Origin: Nemertoderma westbladi
Taxonomy: Eukaryota > Xenacoelomorpha > Nemertodermatida > Nemertodermatidae
DNA: 46,778 bases
Assembly: GCA_032718475.1 (NCBI GenBank)
Contig: JAUCBJ010001450.1
Location: 1 to 46,778, forward strand
Direction of reading: 5' to 3'
Shown: positions 1 to 10,570 of the stretch, piece by piece
Numbering within the stretch: position 1 is the stretch's first letter
Layout: each line of letters opens with the position of its first letter
Position numbers and translations under genes: made by a program
Notes under the pieces: generated by a model
Told to the model about the DNA's origin: nothing
What the model saw: the letters and a program-made list of their open reading frames with translations, nothing else
The model's database searches: none

Positions 1-2
1 TA

Positions 3-644
3 GGGGTGTCTGAGAGCGAGGCTGACTCGAAGATTTTCGAGGAGCCAAGGACCGTGGATATATTTATTAATACCCCACTTACAGGGACCGCACGACAGAC
101 CCGAAACTGGTGTGACCGTACGGGCGGGGGGGGGGGGGGGGGTAATAATAATACTACAGTAGACGACGTTAATATTAATGGTACCGTATTGGATAATCCT
201 AACCAAGCTTATATTGCAGGAAATACTTTGCCTGGTAGTAGTGATTTGAATTTAAATACAAATAATCTAAATAATAATTTCAATTTAAACGTGCAAAATA
301 ATCCGAATAATAATTTAAATTTAGAAAATAATAATAAATCAAATAATTTGAATAATGATCCAAGCCCGAATTTACAAAATAATTCAAATAGTGTAGTCGC
401 GCAAAATAATCCAAATGATTATATTTCGAACGAACAAAATAATTCCGTTTCTAATATAGGTGCTATTAACGCGAATGCGTCGGACGTGTATAACCCGACA
501 GACGGCGGCCTGGTAGGCCACGTAGTTAGTAGGCAGGAGGTGGCGGGGTTGAGTCGACCCGACGGCGGCCTGGTAGGCCACGTAGTTAGTAGGCAGGAGG
601 TGGCGGGGTTGAGTCGAGCCGACGGTGGCCTGGAGGCCATGTAG
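3..644 (+). pseudogene. BEL-1 gag N-terminal segment, Asn-rich, open at the window edge
   Basis: Open in frame from the window edge with no ATG at the start (first candidate is GTG at 6), so translation probably begins upstream. After an acidic start the protein has a poly-Gly stretch encoded by a 17-base G run (126-142), then about 100 residues of Asn/Leu-rich low complexity. Three copies of a 60-bp repeat follow (about 499-677; units share DGGLVGHVVSRQEVAGLSR). The third copy lacks one base, which moves the reading frame and creates the stop at 642-644; the same protein style continues in another frame at 645-1678. I recognise no domain here. The assignment to gag rests on position. Confidence 0.6.
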
Positions 645-1678
645 TTAGTAGGCAGGGGGTGGCGGGGTTGAGCCAACCTGGAGTAGGCCCGATAGGCCAA
701 GTAGTAGTGGAGAGAGAGGCAGGGGTAAGCGAACCCAGCCGCAGTAGAAATATTGTGTCGACTGGAGAGGGGTGTAGAAGAGAAGTAAGAGGTAGCGGTG
801 TGATATGTGGCGAGTGGGGGGGGGGCTACAGGAGCCCCACAACGAGAAGTTGGTGGCGAGAAGGGGGGGGGGCAGAGAGTGTCCCACAGGCGTCGGCGGA
901 TAATGCGCGGGCCGAATCAGGTAAACCGCAACACCCGGCGACGGAGAGTAATAGGGGGATTGCGAGTATCCCCAGCGGCGTGCGATCGAGCAGAGAGAGG
1001 CAGGTTGACATCCCGAGAGGGCGGACGAAGCGTCGAGCCCGATCAGAAGAGGGAAGAAGAACAGTAGAGTTTAACCGGGAGGTCGACGAGAGATCTCACG
1101 AGCGGGAATACTGCACTGAAAGGAGAAGAAGAGAAGACAGCAGAAGAAGTATCGCCGCGAACGACAGGAGAGTGAGGACGGATAGCGAGCCGTCGGTGGT
1201 CGAGATGGAAAGGGAGAGTCGGTGGGGTCGCACTTCGGGAGATTGCCGTCGTCCCGGAGAGACGCGACCTGACGAGACGCGTTACGCGTCGAGAGAGGGG
1301 TACACGATGTACCGGCACGAAGACGAGAGTAGTAGAGGGGGTCGAAGAGAAACTTTCCGACGGGATATACCTACAGATCGAGAGTACGGTAGCCGCGGGG
1401 AGGATTATTCGAGTAGAATAAACTTCGATCCCGAGCAACACATACAGACTGTAGGACATACTGTAGGCCTTACTGCACATACCATAGGCCATGCTGACAG
1501 GAATAATGTAGGCGATGGGATAGCGCGGACGACGGAATTAAACCCGGAAGTCGCGGAGTACATACCGGCAGGTAGGCCCGAAGCTGATAGGCCTATACTG
1601 GTACCAGTACAGCAGTATGACTACAGCATGCAAGGACATAACATATACCCAGGGGAGGGGGGGAATCATTGCGGATAG
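645..1678 (+). pseudogene. BEL-1 gag middle segment, Arg/Glu-rich, frameshifted
   Basis: Reading frame displaced by one base relative to the segments on both sides. It continues the 60-bp repeat protein and then becomes strongly charged, rich in Arg, Glu, Ser and Gly, with many RRE/ERR pairs and little predicted fold. It ends at 1678 after a G-rich stretch (about 1651-1669), and the main gag-pol frame, open from about 1617, takes over. One missing base in the third 60-bp repeat and one extra base near 1660 would account for both shifts. G-run slippage, real or from sequencing, is the simplest cause. No catalytic motif is visible; an RNA-binding gag region is only an inference. Confidence 0.5.
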
Positions 1679-4600
1679 ATGCATGGGCCCCAATATATTA
1701 ACATCAACCCCAGTACCAAACATACCGGTGGGGGGGGGGGGGGGGGGGGACAGGGTGACATTCCCCCATCGCAATATCAACAATATAACCCCGATAGGAG
1801 CAAGAACAATGAGACCCTTGGATGGAAATAGGTCATGTGACACAGAAATATGGAGGGGGCCGCTACCCCCAATGATATACCCAAGCCAAAGAAAGGCAGA
1901 AAATAGGGCGGGCGGACCACACCCAACAGGAGAAACTATACAACATCCATCGAATCCATTGGAAGCGCAGGCGATGGGGATGGCCACGTTGATCGATGCA
2001 TTAAAAACAAGGATCGAATTACCACCCGTGGAACCATTCAAATTCGATGGGAGTAGGCCGGAAGAATATCTCCAGTTTCGGCGTATGTATAGTAACGAAA
2101 TACTAACAAAGAACTTGACGCAGGCGGACTGCCTAAAGTATCTGCAAGTATACACAGGAGGCTCAGCATACGAAATCGTGAGGCAATATCAGGGCATAGA
2201 GGGCGGCTTCACGACGGCATGGCGGGCACTGGACAGGGAATACGGGCACCCGGCCAAGATCATCAGGCAGACCCTGAGAGGCATAACATCGGGTGGCCTA
2301 CAGGATAATCCCGTTAGCATTAAGACATTCGCGAACAAGGTCGAGAAGGCGCTAATCGTGTTAAAGACGCTAGACGCGCCATACGAACTCAACGCGTCCA
2401 ACAACATCACCACGATAGCGCAGGCACTACCGATGTGGTTGCGCAACAAGTGGAGGAAAATCGCTTTCTCCACTCGAGATAGGAAGGGTGCGGAACCGGG
2501 TTTAGAAGAAATGTCAAGCTTCTTGAACTACGAAGCTGAACTAATAACCGACCCAGTCTATAGCGAAGATAGCCTGGGAAAGGGACCGAAGACGGATTAC
2601 CATAGACCGAAACCAGAGCACAATACGTCAAACGCATTACCGAAGCTCAGGCAATCACTGCCATATGCAGCAACGCAGGGGACTGCAAGTCCACAGGTAG
2701 CCGAAGGTAAGACCACACCATGGAACGGACAGGGGAACAATAACAACACGAATAAATATAACCCCAGTACGTCCAGTAGGCCGAACCCAAACAATAAGAA
2801 TAGTAGGGACTTTGGTACAAACGCAGCTGCGATACGCAATGCACTGTATAAGGAGGGCTACGACCCAAAGAGCAAATGCCAGCTACATACAAATGCGCTT
2901 CATCAAACCATGAACTGCAGGTACTGGCAAGCGCTACCCAGGGAAGATCAGGTAGAATATGCGGCGAGGAATGAGATCTGCTCGCGATGTGTGATGAGTG
3001 GACATAGAGCTAGGCAATGCAAGGAGACGCCGGTCAAGTTTGGTCAAAGGAAAGGCCAAACGATGGCAACAAGCACAGTAGGGACGAAGAAGAGAGGAAC
3101 GGTGCTACTTGGGGTAGTACCTGTGCGAGTGATTGGAGAAGGCAATCGATCAGTAACAACACTAATGCTGGTTGATAGTGGAGCTGCCTTCACATTAGTC
3201 GAGGATTGGGTGGCCGAAGAAATAGGATTGAGAACGAGGCCAAGTAGAATGGCGGTAACAACCATCTCCAGCAAAGATGAGGTCCTGGAGATGAGAACCG
3301 GATGGTGCACCATCGCAGCAATAGCACCAGGATGCGACTATGGGGCGAGCATCGACCCCATCCAAGTGATAGAGTCAATAAACATCAATGCCAGACGGCC
3401 AACCAACATCGAGGTCGAACAATATAAATTTCTGGATGATATCGACTTCTCAATCACAGAGGTGGACGTTAGGAAGGTATCCATCATAGTAGGAATGGAC
3501 TGCCCAACGGCCCACGAAAGAATGCAAACGGTCTTCGGCGAAGACAAGCAGTGTGACCCGGTGGCGATACTGACACCATTCGGGTGGACGCTGAGTGGCC
3601 CAATCAAGAGCAAGATACCATTTAGGATGTCGGAGACATCAGGATGCATGTTCGCGGGAACTATGCAGGAAATGAGTGATGAGAGAGCAGAGGAGCAGCT
3701 TAAAAGACTGCTCAGACAGGATTTTGAAGGATTAAAGGAGACCGGGGTCGGGACCTCGGTGGAAGACAAACAGGCTCAGCAGAGCGTAGAGGAGTCTATG
3801 AAATGCGACGAGGGGCGGTACACCATAGGAATGGTATGGAAGCTACCGAAGCTACCACTGCCCGATAATAGAGGGATGGTACTCACGAGGCTCCGCAAGC
3901 TGAAGCAGACACTAAAACGGAGCCCCGAGAAGAATGAGTACATCCACAGAACGATTAAGAAGTACATCAAGAAAGGATGGGCCGTGGAGTTACCGGTCGA
4001 CGAACCAAACACGGACAGGACATATTACCTGTCACTCCACGTGGCTTTAGACCCAAAGAAAGGTAAACTGCGGATGGTAGTTGACGCATCGGCAAAGACC
4101 AACGGAAAATGCTTAAACAACTATCTACTAGAAGGTCCGAACATATACAACTCAGGGATAGAGGTCCTACTTAGATTTAGAAATGGGAAACACGCCTTCA
4201 CGTGTGACATAGAAGGCATGTTCAACCAAGTCCGTGTAACGGAGGAAGATAGCAACAGTCAACGCTTCTTGTGGTACAACGGTGACGAAGAACCGTCGAT
4301 AATACCGACGTACAAGATGGTAGTACAGAACATGGGAGCCAAGTCGTCTTCATTTACGACGACTATGGCAGTAAGAGATACAGTGAAGGGGAAGGAGGAT
4401 AGATACAGCACTAGGGCCGTCGATATGATTCGACGCGGCTTCTACATAGATGACGGAATGGAGTCTGGAAATACGGTTAAGGAGATACTGGACACAGGGC
4501 GCGAGGTTCGCGACATCCTAAAAGGATCCGGCTTTAACCTGACCAAATTCCAATCCAGTTCGGAGGAATTTATCAAGGCAATAGGGGACGAGAGACCAGA

Positions 4601-5429
4601 ATCGACTATGGATAATCCCACAACGGCCAAAGGACAGGACATGGCGAACAAGAGGACAGAATCTCAACAGAAGGCACTGGGAATCGTGTGGAACAGAGAG
4701 ACAGATGAACTGAAGTACCAGCTGAGCCAGGAGGGCGCAGACACCCACACAAAGAGAGGCTATGTGTCATACATAGCAAGAATATACGATCCCCTAGGTC
4801 TAGCATCCCCACTATTAGTCACGGGGAAACAGATACTCAAGAGAGTATACAAACTGAAGGATGAGTGGGACGTAGAGGTACCAGAGGAGATCAAGAAACA
4901 GTGGTGTAAGTGGACAGAAGGTTTGGAGAAGATGGGAACATACAACATGCCGCGAGTGTATTTCCTGGATGGGAACATGACGAATCTGGACTTACACATG
5001 TTCTCCGATGCGTCGTTGGAGGCGTACGGAGCGGCACTCTATTTAGTACAACGAGAGGGGGCTCACAAGCCCAGACTGGCCTTTAGCAAAGCTAAGTCAA
5101 CGCCGCCAGATTCAGCATCAGTTCCCAAACTAGAATTGACAGCTGCCAGACTAGGAGTTAGGGCCACAGCCTACCTAGTGGATACTATTCCCAACATAGT
5201 GGAGACACACTACTGGACGGATTCCATGGTAGTGCTTGGTTGGCTACATAACGAAAGGACGAGATACCCTATATTCGTCGCGAATAGGGTGGACGAGATA
5301 AGGGCGACCACAGAATTGGAAAGGTGGCACTACTGCCCAACGGACGAGAACCAAGCGGACTTGTTATCAAGGGGCGTGGCACGCCACACTTTCTTAAAAA
5401 AGGAAGGATTGTGGCAACACGGGCCGTAG
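1617..5429 (+). CDS. BEL-1 Gag-Pol: capsid-like gag, CCHC, protease, RT, RNase H
   Basis: 1270 codons. A Pao-type gag region (DUF1759-like) covers roughly residues 115-300. A Cys/His cluster ends in an exact C-x2-C-x4-H-x4-C knuckle (CSRCVMSGHRARQC, 2979-3020). The aspartic protease carries DSGA (from 3174). The RT region (about 3990-4560) includes the FDG-type box as VDAS, the CDIEGMF catalytic segment and the FYIDDG box with paired Asp at 4449-4454. RNase H follows with FSDAS (Asp 5007), ELTAARL and YWTDS. The frame stops at TAG 5427-5429 just after RNase H; the same frame continues through integrase, so the stop is internal to pol. A 20-base G run at 1730-1749 encodes poly-Gly. Confidence 0.92.
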   Translation: MTTACKDITYTQGRGGIIADRCMGPNILTSTPVPNIPVGGGGGGDRVTFPHRNINNITPIGARTMRPLDGNRSCDTEIWRGPLPPMIYPSQRKAENRAGGPHPTGETIQHPSNPLEAQAMGMATLIDALKTRIELPPVEPFKFDGSRPEEYLQFRRMYSNEILTKNLTQADCLKYLQVYTGGSAYEIVRQYQGIEGGFTTAWRALDREYGHPAKIIRQTLRGITSGGLQDNPVSIKTFANKVEKALIVLKTLDAPYELNASNNITTIAQALPMWLRNKWRKIAFSTRDRKGAEPGLEEMSSFLNYEAELITDPVYSEDSLGKGPKTDYHRPKPEHNTSNALPKLRQSLPYAATQGTASPQVAEGKTTPWNGQGNNNNTNKYNPSTSSRPNPNNKNSRDFGTNAAAIRNALYKEGYDPKSKCQLHTNALHQTMNCRYWQALPREDQVEYAARNEICSRCVMSGHRARQCKETPVKFGQRKGQTMATSTVGTKKRGTVLLGVVPVRVIGEGNRSVTTLMLVDSGAAFTLVEDWVAEEIGLRTRPSRMAVTTISSKDEVLEMRTGWCTIAAIAPGCDYGASIDPIQVIESININARRPTNIEVEQYKFLDDIDFSITEVDVRKVSIIVGMDCPTAHERMQTVFGEDKQCDPVAILTPFGWTLSGPIKSKIPFRMSETSGCMFAGTMQEMSDERAEEQLKRLLRQDFEGLKETGVGTSVEDKQAQQSVEESMKCDEGRYTIGMVWKLPKLPLPDNRGMVLTRLRKLKQTLKRSPEKNEYIHRTIKKYIKKGWAVELPVDEPNTDRTYYLSLHVALDPKKGKLRMVVDASAKTNGKCLNNYLLEGPNIYNSGIEVLLRFRNGKHAFTCDIEGMFNQVRVTEEDSNSQRFLWYNGDEEPSIIPTYKMVVQNMGAKSSSFTTTMAVRDTVKGKEDRYSTRAVDMIRRGFYIDDGMESGNTVKEILDTGREVRDILKGSGFNLTKFQSSSEEFIKAIGDERPESTMDNPTTAKGQDMANKRTESQQKALGIVWNRETDELKYQLSQEGADTHTKRGYVSYIARIYDPLGLASPLLVTGKQILKRVYKLKDEWDVEVPEEIKKQWCKWTEGLEKMGTYNMPRVYFLDGNMTNLDLHMFSDASLEAYGAALYLVQREGAHKPRLAFSKAKSTPPDSASVPKLELTAARLGVRATAYLVDTIPNIVETHYWTDSMVVLGWLHNERTRYPIFVANRVDEIRATTELERWHYCPTDENQADLLSRGVARHTFLKKEGLWQHGP

Positions 5430-5945
5430 TTTCTGAGCGACAAGGAGGCCTGGCCGCCGATGAGAAAGGTGGACCCGGGCTCAGGAGAGGTAGTGTCAGA
5501 AGGTGAAGAGGGAGATTCAGAGGGAGAAGAGATATACTCCCAGATGGTGAGGGAGATAAGGGACGTGCAACCTAAGCCAGAAGAACTGTGCGATAACCCG
5601 ATGGATAAACTCCTCAGCTACAGCTCTAGTTGGTACAAGACCAAGAAACTAGTGGCGTACTGGAGAGCCTTCGGGAATTTCCTCGCGGGAGTTGGCAAAT
5701 GCAAGAAGATCAGGAGAACAATAGATCTGGAAGAAGCGGCCAAAGCAGTAATCCGCTATGAACAACGGAAGAGCTATGGCGACGAGGTGGAACACGTTGG
5801 TAAACAACAGCATCTCCGACGAGACAGCGAGTTGATCACGCTGTCACCACAACTTAATGACGACGGGATTCTAGTAATGAACTCCAGGGTGGGATACAAC
5901 AACAGCATAGTCATACCACCGAAACCCATCATCATTCCCACATGA
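5430..5945 (+). pseudogene. BEL-1 Pol linker between RNase H and integrase
   Basis: In the same frame as the upstream gag-pol and separated from it only by TAG 5427-5429; the first ATG is at 5460. It contains an acidic Glu/Gly stretch and then the helical segment that precedes integrase in BEL/Pao elements (a WYKTKKLVAYWRAF-type motif). It ends with TGA 5943-5945, a second in-frame stop lying inside the integrase N-terminal region. Both stops are single codons with no frame change, so they look like point nonsense changes. They are not at the positions of the stops in BEL-2. Confidence 0.75.
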
Positions 5946-7088
5946 TCGCCAATAATCCACCAGATTATCTGGGACTCCCACAAGTCGATATTGCACGGGG
6001 GCACCAACCGAACCGTTACGGAGATACGGAGGACCTTTTGGGTCAAGCAGTTGAGGAAGAAGGTAAAAGCGGTAGTGGGGCAGTGCCAGACCTGCCGACG
6101 AGCGAAGAAGGAGCGAGCCATACAAGAGATGGCACCACTACCAGCGAGTAGAGTAAGACAGCACGACCCGCCATTTACACATTGCGGTGTGGACATGTTC
6201 GGGCCGATAAAGATCAAGGTGATGCGGCATACGGAGAAACGCTACGGTATTATCTTCGTATGTAACAACACGCGGGCGGTAGGGATAGAACTCGCCCAAG
6301 ATGCAACCGCATCAGCATTTATTAATGCATTAGAAAGGTTCAGAGACCGCAAAGGTGGGACGATCCCAGTAATGTACTCCGACAGCGGAACCAACTTTGT
6401 GGGAGCAGAGAACGAGATGGCAGAGGCCTTGGACATCTTGGAAGGGGAGGAAGTCAGGGCGGCCATGAGACGACGACAAGTAAAGTGGGAGAGAAGGACA
6501 CCGTATGCACCACATACACTAGGATGCGTCGAGAGACTGGTGGGCAGTTCGAAGCGTCTCATGACGAAGTTAATCAACACCCACATGGCCACGGAGGACG
6601 TCTTGAGAACAGTACTTGCGAAGTGCGAGGGTATCATTAATAGCAGACCGCTATATCCGGAGAATGATGACACTGAGTCATTAGATGTGCTGACGCCCAG
6701 CCATTTTCTAATGGAAAGGCCAGCGACCATCAATATGCGGGGTGTAGACCCAGATGACATACACTCCCGCCAGAGTTGGAAGGTCGCTAAAGCGATAAGC
6801 GCAGAGTACTGGAGAAGGTGGGTTGAGGAATACCTACCCATGCTTCACAAAAGAAGCAAGTGGAGGAAGTCGAATAGGGAGTTAAGAGAGGGAGATCTCG
6901 TAATCGTTACGGATGATACTATCATCAACAACCAGTGGCGGTTGGCGAGAGTTGTAGGCACTTTCTCCGATGAGGACGGAAGAGTCCGATCGGTAGAAGT
7001 GCGGATAGGTGGCAAGATAGGTGCGAAAGACAGAAAAACCTACAGGAGAGCTGTAGGGAAATGCTGTCTATTAGAAGGGGCACCTTAG
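5946..7088 (+). CDS. BEL-1 integrase
   Basis: The first ATG is at 5991, but the frame is open from 5946 and continuous with pol apart from the TGA. The N-terminal zinc-binding part shows H...HGG and CQTC. The DDE catalytic core shows Asp in GVDMFGP (6192), Asp in YSDSGTNF (6381) and Glu in CVERLVG (6531). The usual Trp-Gly-Gly before the catalytic Glu is replaced by TLGC, a small departure from the family. A C-terminal basic domain with W-R-A-R-V features follows. This enzyme inserts the cDNA into the genome. It ends at TAG 7086-7088. Confidence 0.9.
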   Translation, partial: SPIIHQIIWDSHKSILHGGTNRTVTEIRRTFWVKQLRKKVKAVVGQCQTCRRAKKERAIQEMAPLPASRVRQHDPPFTHCGVDMFGPIKIKVMRHTEKRYGIIFVCNNTRAVGIELAQDATASAFINALERFRDRKGGTIPVMYSDSGTNFVGAENEMAEALDILEGEEVRAAMRRRQVKWERRTPYAPHTLGCVERLVGSSKRLMTKLINTHMATEDVLRTVLAKCEGIINSRPLYPENDDTESLDVLTPSHFLMERPATINMRGVDPDDIHSRQSWKVAKAISAEYWRRWVEEYLPMLHKRSKWRKSNRELREGDLVIVTDDTIINNQWRLARVVGTFSDEDGRVRSVEVRIGGKIGAKDRKTYRRAVGKCCLLEGAP

Positions 7089-8232
7089 GGTGGAGTTAGA
7101 GTGTAGTTTAGTCGTCCAAGTTTTGGACTGAGGGGGGTGGGATTGAGGGCGAGACGCCCTTCCCACACATAAAATAAAAAATAAAATAAATAAAAATTAG
7201 AGTTAGTTAGTTAGTTAGGAGTTAGTTAGAAGGTACGTAGTACCCAGAGTTAGTTAGTTAGTTAGTTAGAAGGTACGTAGTACCTAGAGTTAGTTAGTTA
7301 GTTAGTTAGGAGGTAAGTAGCACCGAGAGTTAGGAGTCAGTTAGTTAGAGGTGTTAGAGAAGTAGTAAGAGGGTACATAGTACCAATGGTTAGTAGAGTT
7401 AGAGTAGTTAGTTAGAGGGTACGTAGTACCGTTGGTTAGTAGAGAAGGTTAGTGGAGTTAGAGGTTAGTAAGAGGGTACGTAGTACCGGTTAGTAAGAGT
7501 AGAGTTGGAAGTTAGTAAGAGGGTACGTAGTACCGATAGTTAGTGGAGTTAGAGGTTAGTAAGAGGGTACGTAGTACCGGTTAGTAAGAGTAGAGTTGGA
7601 AGTTAGTAAGAGGGTATGTAGTACCGATAGTTAGTGGAGTTAGAGAGTAGTAAGAGGGTACGTAGTACCGTTAGTGGAGTTAGAGTAAGAGTTAGAGGGT
7701 ACGTAGTACCGCTAGTTAGGGAGAGAGAGTAAGAGTTAGAGGGTACGTAGTACCGCTAGTTAGTTGGAGGTTAGTAAGAGGGTACGTAGTACCGATTAGT
7801 AAGAGATAGAGGTGGAAGGGTATATATAGTATAGATATTAGTCAGTAGTTAGTAGCGAGAGGGGGGCATATGAGTACAGTTGGATAGATCGTGTAGGCCA
7901 CGCGACATATACTGCTGTACTGCACAGGCCCATAGAGTAGGTCAGAATGTGGATTATGAAATAGAATAATCCATAAACAGTAAAGTAGTAGAATTAAGTT
8001 AAATTAAAAATAAATAGAATAAATAGGGCTAAAAATTACAAATTATGGTAACAGCAGGGAAATTATTCTGGAACATAATTAAAGCAACGGACAGAAATTG
8101 CAAATAGGGTACATTTGTTAGCTACAAAATTAGGTAATAGAAATTTAGGCTAAAAGGCGTAGTTAGATAGGAAATAGGCCATTCTCGAACTGTGCAGACC
8201 ATCAGAAACTTATCACTCATCTGTATTGCGCC
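7089..8232 (+). repeat. BEL-1 spacer with a hairpin minisatellite (about 14 units)
   Basis: No ORF of note. From about 7200 to 7830 the sequence is built of variable GTTAG-rich linkers and a recurring GGTACGTAGTACC core (for example 7232-7244 and 7272-7284). The core is a 5-bp inverted repeat with a 3-base loop. Unit spacing varies around 40-60 bp, and several units carry single changes (GGTAAGTAGCACC, GGTACATAGTACC, GGTATGTAGTACC). The array decays at about 7810-7830. The remainder, 7850-8230, is AT-rich. The array lies between integrase and the downstream ORF, so it is internal to the element. Confidence 0.85.
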
Positions 8233-8727
8233 TTGGTAAGGCACCACCTTACAGGTGAGCGAGTGAGAGTGTTCGGAATGGCGGGAAAACTGATCAGAAA
8301 GAGAAAGGCGGAACAAGGAGGAAAGGAGATACTGGTGGATTTCACCAAGAGGCATCCGGAAGAGAAGACGAGAGGATACTACGAGAGGTTGGAAAAGGGT
8401 CATGCGGCACGAGCGCTGCAGGACCACTTCCGGGAGATGCACGAACAGCGGCTGGTCGGGACCTACGGGACGCCGTCGCTGGACAATGCGATCTTCCAAC
8501 ACTTCCACTACGTGGTGAAAGGGGACGAGGCGAAGTTCGGGATTCCGAAGTACCCGAGGGAGTCGCCGAAGAAGGATTGGAAGAGGTTTATAGAGTCCGT
8601 CAACAGGGGAGGATATATGATCCTAGACGACGAGGGAACCGTGGAAGACGAGGATCAGCGGGGTTGGCCAGGACCATACTCCTACATTTGGCCGCGCCAA
8701 ATGGGGACATTTTCATATTCGATCTAG
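8233..8727 (+). pseudogene. BEL-1 downstream ORF2, N-terminal segment
   Basis: First segment of a large downstream coding region whose frame changes three times. It is basic and hydrophilic (KLIRKRKAEQGGKE near the start), with no recognised domain. The apparent start codon is at 8233; an internal ATG lies at 8278. Codon quality is good to about 8690. After that the adjacent frame (segment 8577-8927) carries the better protein, so a frameshift lies near 8690-8700, next to CCAAATGGGGACATTTTC. It occupies the place of env in other LTR elements but shows no signal peptide or membrane segment. Confidence 0.55.
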
Positions 8728-8927
8728 GAACGTATGGGAAAAAGGACGGGCCGAAATTAAACCGGTTGCCGAAAGCGGTGCAAGTCCTGGTAAGAGAGAA
8801 GTCGACGACGAAGGTGGGATTGGTGATTCGCGACGACGCGGAGAGAATCATCGGTCCGCACACCCCCAACCTTCTGGACATGCAGGTGGTCTTCATGGCT
8901 ATGACAGCACCGACTGGTTGGGAGTAG
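8690..8927 (+). pseudogene. BEL-1 ORF2, second segment after a frameshift
   Basis: This frame is open from 8577, but only the portion from about 8690 looks like real protein (GDIFIFDLGTYGKKDG, then a mixed alpha/beta-like stretch with VGLVIRDDAERIIGPHTP). The frame ends at 8927. The next frame takes over near 8895, where the sequence reads GGTGGTCTTCATGGCTATGAC. No known fold is recognised. The segment belongs to ORF2 because it joins the preceding and following segments without a gap. Confidence 0.5.
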
Positions 8928-10570
8928 TGGAGAACACAGGCCAGTGCGGAGCGGTGGCGATGGGCCAGCTATTGGGGCTCGTGTGTCATAAGCCGACGGA
9001 CTGGGGAAAGTTCAGAGAAGAGTACGGAGCAGAGTTGGCGAACTCGCTGAAGTGGGGAGCGAGGCCAGGAAAGCAAGAGGTGTATCAATTCCGAAGAGGA
9101 GCGATAAAGGTATATCAGAAGCGATATATCCTGCAGGAAGATTGGATAATGATAAGTTTGCTTAACTTATTCATGACCGTGGTTATCGAGAGGGAACCAG
9201 CGGCATTTCTGTTATCGGGATCACCCATAAGCTACAGGAGAGCCTTTAAGACGGCCTTTGACGGTCTGGTAGACCACCCGGGGCTGAAGGGCGAGTCGGT
9301 GTACTACAACAGCCGACATCTGATAGACGGGGAGATAGATACGCCGTATCAGAGATGGGAGAAGCTAGAGACGGATAGACGAGAGGCAAAGCGACTGGAA
9401 GAAGTCACGAGACGGGAGAGGATAGAAGCAGAGGAGAGGGAGGAGGAGGCCAGGACGCAGAGTTACGGCTTCGAGGAACAGGCAGGCTTAGACGAACTTC
9501 GTTGGACTTCATCAGGGAGTTCGGGGGAGTCTCTAGGGCAAGAACTGGGATGGACGGTGGGATCGCCGAAACAGTCGACGTCGGGGTTGCAAGTGATGCC
9601 CATACCAGCGGGCGCCGAAGGCGACCAACCGCTAAGGAAGTTAGGGGAGCTAGAGGGATGGAGAGCTACGGGCGAGAGCCAAGGCGGGAAGGGACATAGT
9701 GGATCCATCGGGATACCGGGGTTGGAACCACTGCCAGAGGAGGACGGAGACGACGACGAGTTCGGAGAGATGCCGCCCATCGAGAGGATTGGCCACTCGG
9801 ACACGGACTGTGTTGGCGGGAGGGTGGTGACGGCCAGTGGGGCGAGGGCCTTCTGGGATAGACCCGGCAAGCGGGCCTGGGTGCACGAGGAGCCAGCGAT
9901 GGATTTCGCGGGGAGCACTATCAGGTTGGGCGAGCAACCGGGGACGGCACCACGGGTAGTATTCGGGGAGACGATGCCCGAGAGGGGCGAGGAGGTCGAC
10001 GTAGACAGGGACACTAACGTGCAGAAGTTCGCCTACCAGCGACTCCACAGACCGCGGAGATCGCTTGGGACGAAAGACGACGTGGGGCGGGAGACATTGG
10101 TACTCGGTTGCGATTACTGTGGGAGACAGACCCACCAGGAAAGGAGCTGTTTGTACCGATTCCAAAAGGGGACCTTTTGTCTCTACTGCCGCGAGTCGAG
10201 CCACAGGATGGGGGCGTGTCCATGGTTGCATAACCGATGTCCGAAGTGTAACTTTCGGGGACACTACGGACGCCAGTGCGACTGGATGGACGATGAAGAA
10301 AAGTTCAAAATCTTCGAGGAGTGGACCGACGTCGGGGCCATGACGCGGCAACGCATGAAGGCCCAGGAGTTCAAGTGGGGTTTCTTCCTTATCAATCAGG
10401 AGGCTCACTTGGAAATCATAAAGCAGAGGTTACCGTTTACCTATCAAGAGGTAGCAACAGCGGCGTCGTATGCCGGGGTGATGAATACACAAAGTATTTG
10501 GACAGGTGGACGCCACAGAACCGAGGGGAGTTTAGGGATTTCTTGGCGGAGCATGTGCCGCGAGCAATGA
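8900..10570 (+). pseudogene. BEL-1 ORF2, main segment with three CCHC zinc knuckles
   Basis: The longest intact part (about 550 residues). It begins with a globular-looking region containing VVENTGQCGAVAMGQLLG. A Glu/Arg-rich helical stretch and an acidic, disordered Ser/Gly/Pro-rich region follow. Then come three exact C-x2-C-x4-H-x4-C knuckles in a row: CDYCGRQTHQERSC (10109-10150), CLYCRESSHRMGAC (10178-10219) and CPKCNFRGHYGRQC (10238-10279). Such knuckles bind single-stranded nucleic acid in Gag proteins. This protein is separate from Gag, whose own knuckle is at 2979-3020. A counterpart with the same triple cluster lies in the same position in BEL-2 (30567-32015). The frame changes again near 10480. 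Confidence 0.8.

Noticed and set aside
7200-7830. Regular short repeats as a CRISPR array
   Set aside because: Spacers are themselves repetitive and of uneven length, and the context is a eukaryotic retrotransposon.
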